Shown here: positions 1 to 5,089 of the stretch, piece by piece | Numbering within the stretch: position 1 is the first letter of the stretch | Layout of the letters: every line of letters begins with the position of its first letter | Source of the DNA: SIG603 sp964369215 | GTDB taxonomy: Bacteria > Bacillota > Clostridia > Oscillospirales > Acutalibacteraceae | Reading direction: 5' to 3' | DNA: 5,089 bases | Assembly (NCBI GenBank): GCA_964369215.1 | Contig: CAYJEZ010000156.1 | Coordinates: 1-5,089, forward strand | Made by a program: the position numbers and the translations under genes | Notes under the pieces: generated by a model | The model's input: the letters and a program-made list of their open reading frames with translations, nothing else | What the model was told of the DNA's origin: nothing | The model's database searches: none

Positions 1-2
1 AT

Positions 3-1274
3 ATGAACACACCACTTGCCGATAAAGTTCGTCCTAAAACAATTGATGATGTTGTAGGGCAAAAGCATGTGCTTGGTAAAGACAAAGCCTTAAGAAAAAT
101 TATTGACAGTGGTCATATTCCTAATTTAATATTTTACGGGCCTTCTGGCGTGGGTAAAACTACTGTTGCAAGCATTATTGCTAAAAAAACTAATATGTAC
201 CTAGTAAAGCTAAACGGTACTAACTCTTCAACGGCTGATATTAAAGATATTATTAAAGAGACCGAGGGAATGCTAGGCATGAACGGCGTTTTACTTTATT
301 TAGATGAAATTCAGTATTTTACAAAAAAGCAACAGCAAACCTTGCTTGAGTTTATTGAGAACGGAAGAATTACCTTAATAGCATCTACTACTGAGAATCC
401 GTACTTTTATATTTACGGAGCTGTGCTTAGCCGTTGTACAGTGTTTGAGTTTAAAACGGTAGAAGCAGTAGAGATAAAACAGGCTATTGAAAGAGCCTTT
501 AAGCTTTTAGAAGAAGAGAAGAAAATTAAAATTAGTTATAGCGACGAGGTTATAACTTATATGTCTACAGCCTGTGGTGGAGACGTACGAAAAGCTATGA
601 ACAGCGTAGAGCTTTCTGTAATATCTTCTGATAAAGCAGAAGATGAAATAGTGGTTGACATGGATACTGTTAGGCAATTAAGTCAAAAAAGTGCTATAAG
701 GTACGATAAAAACGGCGACGAGCATTACGATATTATATCTGCTTTTCAAAAGTCTATGAGAGGCTCTGACCCAGACGCCGCTCTTCATTACCTTGCAAGG
801 CTTGTAGAGGCTGGCGACATGGCTATTATTTGCAGAAGGCTAATTATTTGTGCTTGCGAGGACGTAGGGCTTGCCTACCCTCAAATAATTCCTATAGTTA
901 AGGCGTGTATAGACTCTGCCTTAATGACAGGCTTTCCAGAGGCTGCTATTCCTCTTGCAGACGCAGTTGTGCTTGTTGCTCAAGCGCCGAAGTCGAACAG
1001 CGCATATGTTGCTTTTAGCAAAGCAATGGCAGATGTGAAAAGTGGGAAATCAGGCGGAGTTCCAAGAAATTTACAAAACAAGCATTTTGACGGAGACGAC
1101 GTTAAAAACAAAGGGCAGTTTTATAAATACCCCTTTGATTACGAAAATAACTGGGTAAAACAACAATATTTGCCAGATAATTTGCTTGGAAGTAAATATT
1201 ATGAAGCCGAAAAAAATAAAAATGAGCAAGGGTTTCAGGCATATAGAGACGAGATTAAGAATAAAAATAGTTAA
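3..1274 (+). CDS. rarA: Replication-associated recombination protein A (RarA/MgsA), AAA+ ATPase
   Basis: RarA (also MgsA, relative of eukaryotic WRNIP1) is a clamp-loader-like ATPase that acts at stalled replication forks and in recombination. The 423-residue product matches the family's usual length. Visible motifs: an N-terminal PLADKVRP...VVGQ signature (residues 4-20), Walker A GPSGVGKTT (46-54, Lys52), Walker B LLYLDEIQ (97-104, Asp101/Glu102), sensor 1 TTENP (129-133), the arginine finger in LSRC (Arg144) and sensor 2 GDVRKAMN (193-200, Arg196). The C-terminal tetramerisation region is also complete, with DEHYDIISAFQKS (239-251), RGSDPDAALHYLARLVEAGD (253-272) and YKYPFDY (374-380). The common DEIHRF segment here reads DEIQYF. 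The ATG lies two bases from the window edge, so its ribosome binding site is not visible; this start is chosen because family members begin just before the PLAD segment. The next gene is 90 bases away, so co-transcription is uncertain. Identity is secure; activity is inferred from the family. Confidence 0.96.
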   Translation: MNTPLADKVRPKTIDDVVGQKHVLGKDKALRKIIDSGHIPNLIFYGPSGVGKTTVASIIAKKTNMYLVKLNGTNSSTADIKDIIKETEGMLGMNGVLLYLDEIQYFTKKQQQTLLEFIENGRITLIASTTENPYFYIYGAVLSRCTVFEFKTVEAVEIKQAIERAFKLLEEEKKIKISYSDEVITYMSTACGGDVRKAMNSVELSVISSDKAEDEIVVDMDTVRQLSQKSAIRYDKNGDEHYDIISAFQKSMRGSDPDAALHYLARLVEAGDMAIICRRLIICACEDVGLAYPQIIPIVKACIDSALMTGFPEAAIPLADAVVLVAQAPKSNSAYVAFSKAMADVKSGKSGGVPRNLQNKHFDGDDVKNKGQFYKYPFDYENNWVKQQYLPDNLLGSKYYEAEKNKNEQGFQAYRDEIKNKNS

Positions 1275-1279
1275 AGGAC

Positions 1280-1308
1280 TTGTTTTTTAATAGCTTTACT
1301 ATAATAAT
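1280..1308 (+). promoter_or_regulatory. Weak candidate sigma-A promoter ahead of the redox-mur genes
   Basis: The only sizeable intergenic space in the window holds TTGTTT (1280-1285) as a possible -35 and AATAAT (1303-1308) as a possible -10, spaced by 17 bases. A perfect TATAAT also occurs at 1300-1305, but it is only 14 bases from that -35 candidate. The region is AT-rich, so chance matches are likely. A promoter here would drive the flavin reductase-rubredoxin gene and the mur genes behind it. The position makes sense; the sequence match is only moderate. Confidence 0.3.
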
Positions 1309-1322
1309 AAGAGTATAAAACG

Positions 1323-1343
1323 ACGTTTGAATGGTTTAAACGT
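1323..1343. repeat. Short inverted repeat upstream of the flavin reductase-rubredoxin gene
   Basis: ACGTTT (1323-1328) and AAACGT (1338-1343) are reverse complements separated by nine bases, lying just before the ribosome binding site. The 6-base stem is AT-rich and has no T-tract directly behind it, so it is not a convincing terminator. An operator for a dimeric regulator is possible. Chance is also possible in sequence this AT-rich. Confidence 0.2.
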
Positions 1344-1364
1344 TTTGAAAGGAAGGTTAAGATT

Positions 1365-2024
1365 ATGAACCCTGCTGTTTTAAGAAATATAAAATATGGA
1401 ATGTATGCAATAGGCGTTAAAGATGCAGATAAAGCTTCGGCTAGTATTATCAGCTGTGTAACACAAATAGCCTCTAGCCAAGAGGCTATGCTTGCTATTA
1501 GTGTTAATAAGTCAAGCTACACTGCCTCTTGCATTAAAAAAAGTGGTATGTTTACTGTTTCTGTGTTATCACAGCAAACTCCACCTGCAATAATTGGGGT
1601 TTTAGGTTTAGTTTCTGGCAAAAAAGTGGATAAGCTTAAAAATGTAAGACATAAAATATTAATGGAGGGTCTTCCTGTAGTTAAAGAGAACACTTGCTGT
1701 TGGTTTTTATGTAAAAATATTAAAACAGTTGAGGTTGGAAATCAATACATTTTTGTTGGAGAAATTCAAGCAGGAAGCGACGTAGCAACAGGCAAACCAA
1801 TGAGCTATGACTACTATATAGACGAGTTAAAAGGAACTATTCCTCCAGAGTGCCCAGCCTATGTTTCTCCAAGCCTTACTTTTGATAAAAGCAGTGGAGA
1901 AGGATTTGTATGCTCTGTTTGTGGCTATACTTACAATGACCCTAACTTTAGCTTTGAGGAGCTAGAGAAAATGTGGACGTGCCCAGTTTGCAAAATGCCA
2001 AAGAGTGCTTTTGTAAGAAAATAA
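1365..2024 (+). CDS. Flavin reductase-like protein fused to a rubredoxin-like domain (high-molecular-weight rubredoxin type)
   Basis: The 219-residue product has two parts. Residues 1-165 resemble the FMN-binding split-barrel flavin reductase family: an N-terminal LRNIKYGMYAIG, a FTVSVLSQQTP segment (63-73), GNQYIFVGEI (125-134) and a PMSYDYY...LKGTIPP stretch (145-161). Residues 180-219 form a rubredoxin-like iron site with C183-x2-C186 and C206-x2-C209. This architecture matches the Hrb proteins of anaerobes such as Moorella, where NAD(P)H-derived electrons pass through flavin to rubredoxin and on to flavodiiron or peroxide/NO-reducing partners. Those partners are not in this window, so the electron acceptor is unknown. 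The rubredoxin domain is compact: 19 residues lie between the two CxxC pairs, against about 29 in classical rubredoxin, and the second pair reads CPVCK rather than CPxCG. The site AAGGAAGG (1349-1356) lies eight bases before the ATG. murE starts 21 bases after the stop, suggesting co-transcription. A cytoplasmic protein is expected; no signal peptide or membrane segment is seen. Confidence 0.86.
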   Translation: MNPAVLRNIKYGMYAIGVKDADKASASIISCVTQIASSQEAMLAISVNKSSYTASCIKKSGMFTVSVLSQQTPPAIIGVLGLVSGKKVDKLKNVRHKILMEGLPVVKENTCCWFLCKNIKTVEVGNQYIFVGEIQAGSDVATGKPMSYDYYIDELKGTIPPECPAYVSPSLTFDKSSGEGFVCSVCGYTYNDPNFSFEELEKMWTCPVCKMPKSAFVRK

Positions 2025-2045
2025 TAGAAAGAAAGGTACTGGCTT

Positions 2046-3640
2046 ATGAAGGTATCGAAGCTTTTAAAAGTTTTAAATATAGATTATAAAGAGGCAGATT
2101 TTGAGGTAAGCGACATAGTTTATGACTCGAGAGAGAGTAAAGAGAATTGTGTGTTTGTTTGCCTTAAAGGTGCGGCTGTTGACGGACATAAATACGCAAG
2201 CCTAGCAAAGGGAGCAAAGCTTATTGTTGCTGAAGACGATGTAGAAATAGATGTACCTGTGATTAAGGTAGAGAACACAAAAAAAGCATTGGCGCTACTT
2301 TCTGCCGAGTTTTTTGAGAGACCTTACGAGAAAATAAAAACAGTTGGAATTACAGGAACAAAAGGCAAAACTACCACGGCATGCATGATTAAAAGCATTT
2401 TAGAGAGTGCTGGGCAAAAAGTGGGAATGATAGGCACTTTAGGCGTTTTAATAGGCGAGGACATGTATACTATAGATAATACAACTCCTCAAAGTTATTT
2501 AGTGTTTAAATACATGGCACAAATGGTAAAAGAGGGCTGTAGCACCATGGTTATGGAGGCAAGCTCTATAGGCCTTAAAGACTACAGAGTTTACGGTTTT
2601 GACTTTGACTGCGCAGTGTTTACAAATTTCTCTAAAGACCATATTGGTGGAGTAGAGCATAAAGATATGCAAGAGTATAAAGACTCTAAGGCTATGATTT
2701 TCTTTATGTGTAAAACTGCTGTTTATAACTTAGACGACAATGTAGTAAACGAGCTTGCAAGTAAGGGTGTGTGCAACAAGCTAAGCTTTGGGTTTAATAA
2801 CAGTGCAGATATTTATGCAGTACAGAGTGANNNNNNNNNNNNNNNNNNNNNNNNNNNNNNNNNNNNNNNNNNNNNNNNNNNNNNNNNNNNNNNNNNNNNN
2901 NNNNNNNNNNNNNNNNNNNNNNNNNNNNNNACAAGCTAAGCTTTGGGTTTAATAACAGTGCAGATATTTATGCAGTACAGAGTGAGCTTTACTCCGAGAA
3001 TAATTTTATTGGCTCTAAAATGCAAGTTGCAGGAGAAAAAAATTTTGAGGTGCTTGTGGGTGTACCCGGTAAATTTAACGCATATAATGCTTTGTCGGCA
3101 ATTGGGGCGGCAAAAATTTTAGATATTAAAGACGAGTATATTAAAGAAGGTTTAAAAAATGTAAAAGTTAAGGGTAGGGTAGAGCCTGTTAAAATGCCAG
3201 GTAACTTTACACTGCTTTTAGACTACGCACACAATGCGCTTAGCATGGAGAATGTTTTAAACACATTAAGAGAATATAATCCAAATAGGCTTATTTGTGT
3301 TTTTGGTGCTGGAGGAAACAGGCCACGTGACAGACGCTTTGAGATGGGCGAGGTAAGTGGAAATTTAGCAGATTTATCTGTAATTACAGCAGACAACAGC
3401 CGATTTGAAGAAGTAGAAGATATTATAGAAGATATTAAAGTTGGAATGAGCAAAACAAAAGGCGAGTATATAGTAATTCCAGATAGAAAAGAGGCTATTA
3501 AACACTGCATAGTAAATGCAAAAGAAGGAGACTTAATAGTGCTAGCTGGCAAAGGCCACGAAGATTATCAAGACATTAAAGGGGTTAAATATCCTTTTGA
3601 TGAGAGAGTAATTATTAAAGAGATTTTAGAAAGCCTTTAA
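2046..3640 (+). CDS. murE: UDP-N-acetylmuramoyl-tripeptide synthetase (MurE), interrupted only by an assembly gap
   Basis: MurE is a cytoplasmic ligase that uses ATP to add the third residue (diaminopimelate or lysine) to UDP-MurNAc-L-Ala-D-Glu. As printed, the frame reaches a stop at 2937-2939 just after 100 Ns. Collapsing the Ns and one copy of the flanking 55-base duplicate (155 bases in all) brings the two halves into one frame and gives 479 residues, normal for MurE. Numbering below is for that repaired protein. Motifs: YDSRE (26-30), P-loop GTKGKTT (104-110, Lys108), TTPQS (146-150), EASS (171-174), TNFSKDH (193-199), the lysine expected to be carbamylated (Lys215), GKFNAYNALSA (290-300), GRVE (325-328), DYAHN (341-345), FGAGGNRPRDRR (368-379), DNSR (398-401) and AGKGHEDYQ (449-457). 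The third-residue specificity loop is DNSR, where DAP ligases usually have DNPR; the retained Arg favours diaminopimelate, but weakly. The usual SSH after the Glu-rich strand is SSI (173-175). A purine-rich site GAAAGG (2031-2036) precedes the ATG. murF follows after 24 bases. Confidence 0.95.
2776..2830 (+). repeat. 55-base exact direct repeat, left copy (contig-end overlap)
   Basis: These last 55 bases before the N run are identical, base for base, to 2931-2985 immediately after it. They encode the murE stretch NKLSFGFNNSADIYAVQS (residues 244-261). Because the match runs exactly to both gap edges, it is best read as the same genomic segment present at the ends of two contigs, not as a biological repeat. 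Confidence 0.97.
2831..2930. other. Assembly gap of exactly 100 Ns inside murE
   Basis: One hundred consecutive Ns, the conventional placeholder for a gap of unknown length. The flanking identical 55-base ends imply that the true gap size is negative: the two contigs overlap by 55 bases and no sequence is missing. Taken literally, 155 extra bases (not a multiple of three) would break the murE frame. Confidence 0.98.
2931..2985 (+). repeat. 55-base exact direct repeat, right copy (contig-end overlap)
   Basis: Identical to 2776-2830. In the coding frame that continues to the murE stop at 3640, this copy gives the same NKLSFGF...YAVQS residues and then runs on without a stop into ELYSENNFIGS. 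The right-hand half of murE therefore starts at the contig edge, and the ATG at 3020 is an internal methionine (Met274 of the repaired protein), not a gene start. Confidence 0.97.
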
Positions 3641-3646
3641 AATTAA

Positions 3647-3656
3647 GAGGGAGAGG
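3647..3656 (+). promoter_or_regulatory. Ribosome binding site that fixes the TTG start of murF
   Basis: A purine-rich GAGGGAGAGG run ends eight bases before the TTG at 3665. An in-frame TAA at 3644-3646 excludes any longer reading, and the first in-frame ATG is codon 39, inside the conserved N-terminal domain. TTG at 3665 is thus the best-supported start. Confidence 0.85.
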
Positions 3657-3664
3657 TAATTAGC

Positions 3665-5017
3665 TTGAATTACACATTAAGAGAGATTGCCGATATTTGT
3701 GGCGGCGAAGTGTTTGGAGATGACAGCACACAGGTAACAGGCTTTTTTACCGACAGCCGACAAGCAGAAAAAAATAAAATGTTTATAGCCATTATAGGCG
3801 AAAAAGTAGATGGGCACGACTATGTGCCCATGGTTTTTGAGAAAGAGAGCTCGGCACTTTGCGAGAAAACTCCTCAAGGTACAGGAAATTATGTAATAGT
3901 AGAAAATCCTATAAAAGCTTTGCAAGAGGTAGCTCTTCGTTACAGGCAAAAATTTGACATTCCATATATTGCAGTTACTGGAAGCGTTGGAAAAACTACG
4001 GCTAAAGAGATTATTAGCCTAGGGCTTGAAACAGAGCTTAACGTGCTTAAAACCCTAGGTAATGCTAACAGCCAAGTAGGCTTGCCAATAACTCTTACAA
4101 GGGTAGACGAGAGCCACAGGGCAGCTGTTATAGAAATGGGCATGAGCATACCGGGTGAAATGGAGAAAATTGCATATTGTGCAAGGCCTGATATAGTTGT
4201 TTTTACAAATGTTGGGGTGTCGCACATAGAGTACCATGGCTCGAGAGAGAAAATAATGGAGCAAAAGCTTCATATTACAGATTACTTTAATGAGAAATCT
4301 GTGCTTATTGTAAATGAAGACGATGACTTGCTTTGTAATTTAAAAGGCAGTGTGAATTATAAAGTAATAAGCTATGGTTTGTCTGATAATAGCGATTACA
4401 AGGCGTATGATATAATTGAGGGCGAAGACAGCGTAGAGTTTAGCTGTGAAACAAAACAGGGAAAAGTAAGTGTTTTAATGCCAGCCCTTGGAATGCACAA
4501 TGTAAGAAATGCTTTGGCTTTATTAGCAGTTGCAGACTACTTAAATTTAGACATGAAAAAAGTAGCAAGTGCAGTTAAAGAGTACACACCACCTCAAATG
4601 AGGCAACAAATACTAAAAACGCCTCTTTACACAATTATAGACGACAGCTACAACGCAGGGCCAGACTCTATGAGGGGTGCTATTGAGATACTTGCCAGCA
4701 TGAGCGGAGAAAATAAAATTGCAGTGCTTGGCGATATGCTAGAGCTTGGTGAGTTCTCGGCGAGTGAGCACGAAAAAGTGGGAGCTTACGCTAAAAGTTT
4801 AGGTATAAACACTTTAATTGCTTTTGGTGAAGATGCTAAATATGTAAAAAAAGGCTTTGGCACAGATAACTCTTACAGCTTTACAGACTATGAAGAGGCA
4901 GAGAACTTTTTACTGAGTGAGGCAAATAAAAACGATGTAATACTTTGTAAAGGCTCGAGAGGTATTAAAACAGATAGGTTTGTTAAAGCTTTAATAAAAA
5001 AGAGTGAGAACACTTAA
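3665..5017 (+). CDS. murF: UDP-N-acetylmuramoyl-tripeptide--D-alanyl-D-alanine ligase (MurF)
   Basis: MurF joins D-Ala-D-Ala to the UDP-MurNAc tripeptide made by MurE, using ATP, and completes the cytoplasmic pentapeptide precursor. The 450-residue length is typical. The three Mur-ligase domains are all present: an N-terminal substrate domain with TDSRQ (29-33) and GEKVDGHDYV (45-54), a central ATPase domain with P-loop GSVGKTTAKE (106-115, Lys110), NANSQVGLP (133-141), IEMGMSIPGEM (156-166) and TNVGVSHIE (181-189), with Lys201 at the expected carbamylated position, and a C-terminal domain with MHNVRNALA (277-285), IDDSYNAGPDSMR (325-337), VLGDMLELG (354-362) and KGSRG (429-433). The common SYNANPDSM motif reads SYNAGPDSM. 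Translation starts with TTG, which may lower its output relative to ATG-started neighbours. The gene lies 24 bases after murE and 20 bases before uppP, consistent with one operon. All recognised catalytic motifs are intact, so a working enzyme is expected. Confidence 0.96.
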   Translation: MNYTLREIADICGGEVFGDDSTQVTGFFTDSRQAEKNKMFIAIIGEKVDGHDYVPMVFEKESSALCEKTPQGTGNYVIVENPIKALQEVALRYRQKFDIPYIAVTGSVGKTTAKEIISLGLETELNVLKTLGNANSQVGLPITLTRVDESHRAAVIEMGMSIPGEMEKIAYCARPDIVVFTNVGVSHIEYHGSREKIMEQKLHITDYFNEKSVLIVNEDDDLLCNLKGSVNYKVISYGLSDNSDYKAYDIIEGEDSVEFSCETKQGKVSVLMPALGMHNVRNALALLAVADYLNLDMKKVASAVKEYTPPQMRQQILKTPLYTIIDDSYNAGPDSMRGAIEILASMSGENKIAVLGDMLELGEFSASEHEKVGAYAKSLGINTLIAFGEDAKYVKKGFGTDNSYSFTDYEEAENFLLSEANKNDVILCKGSRGIKTDRFVKALIKKSENT

Positions 5018-5037
5018 TAAATGAATGGGGTAGTTTA

Positions 5038-5089
5038 ATGGATTTTATAGAAGTGCTGAAAATACTGTTTATAGGAATTGTTGAGGGCA
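5038..5089 (+). CDS. uppP: Undecaprenyl-diphosphatase (UppP/BacA), N-terminal fragment cut by the window edge
   Basis: Only 17 complete codons are visible, reading MDFIEVLKILFIGIVEG. This closely resembles the usual start of UppP, MDxIxxLKAxxLGIxEGxTE, including the glutamate (Glu16) that opens the conserved acidic motif in the first membrane segment. UppP is an integral membrane enzyme that dephosphorylates undecaprenyl diphosphate to recycle the lipid carrier for peptidoglycan export; high levels give bacitracin resistance in several bacteria. A GGGG run (5027-5030) lies seven bases before the ATG, and the nearby ATG at 5021 runs into a stop after five codons, so 5038 is the start. The cell-wall neighbours MurE and MurF support the call. 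Confidence is limited by the short visible length; the catalytic regions lie outside the window. Confidence 0.8.
   Translation, partial: MDFIEVLKILFIGIVEG

Noticed and set aside
1276..1295. Terminator after rarA
   Set aside because: There is a run of six Ts at 1283-1288, but no GC-rich hairpin in front of it.
2046..2939. murE as a truncated pseudogene ending after the Ns
   Set aside because: The stop at 2937-2939 arises only because the N run and the duplicated 55 bases shift the frame. Repair gives an intact full-length protein.
2776..2985. Biological tandem duplication or target-site duplication of an insertion hidden in the gap
   Set aside because: The copies are exactly identical, end exactly at both gap borders, and are 55 bases long, far longer than normal insertion-sequence target duplications. 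Contig overlap explains all of this more simply.
3223..3552. Open frame on the minus strand
   Set aside because: It lies wholly inside murE, its translation matches no family I recognise, and the + strand frame carries the conserved Mur-ligase motifs.
3020..3640. A separate gene beginning with the ATG at 3020
   Set aside because: The frame is open back to the gap edge and encodes MurE residues upstream of this ATG; there is no ribosome binding site, and collapsing the gap makes it the C-terminal half of murE.
3677..4273. Three overlapping open frames on the minus strand
   Set aside because: All are antisense to murF, overlap one another, and have low-complexity translations without recognisable motifs; they are shadows of murF.

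Overview
This is a 5,089-base, AT-rich window with every gene on the + strand, packed closely and preceded by purine-rich Shine-Dalgarno sites. The coding style, the clostridial-type protein sequences, and a flavin reductase-rubredoxin fusion (a type of protein found in anaerobes) point to an anaerobic Firmicute of class Clostridia. The run of Ns suggests a draft or metagenome assembly. No rRNA, tRNA or 16S marker is present, so the lineage is inferred from style and protein families only.

Layout: (1) rarA (3-1274), a replication-fork AAA+ ATPase, complete or nearly so at the left edge. (2) A 90-base intergenic region (1275-1364) with a weak promoter candidate, a small inverted repeat and a good ribosome binding site. 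(3) A flavin reductase fused to a compact rubredoxin domain (1365-2024), probably an electron-transfer protein. (4) murE (2046-3640), interrupted by a 100-N assembly gap at 2831-2930. (5) murF (3665-5017), starting with TTG. (6) The first 17 codons of uppP/bacA (5038 to the end). Spacers between genes 3 to 6 are only 20-24 bases, so they look like one transcription unit. No stretch over 300 bases lacks a gene.

The most important observation concerns the sequence itself. The 55 bases before the N gap (2776-2830) are identical to the 55 bases after it (2931-2985). This is what results when two contigs that overlap end to end are joined with a fixed 100-N spacer instead of being merged. Removing 155 bases (100 Ns plus one 55-base copy) restores a single uninterrupted 479-residue MurE. 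murE is therefore almost certainly intact, and the apparent break is an artefact.

Together, MurE and MurF add the third residue and the D-Ala-D-Ala dipeptide to the UDP-MurNAc peptide, and UppP recycles the undecaprenyl carrier that later moves the finished unit across the membrane. The right-hand part of the window is thus a cell-wall precursor module, next to a DNA-repair gene and a redox gene. I see no mobile element, CRISPR array, defence system or convincing novel system here. The points worth a second look are the assembly artefact, unusual residues in MurE, the compact rubredoxin domain, and the murF-uppP gene order.
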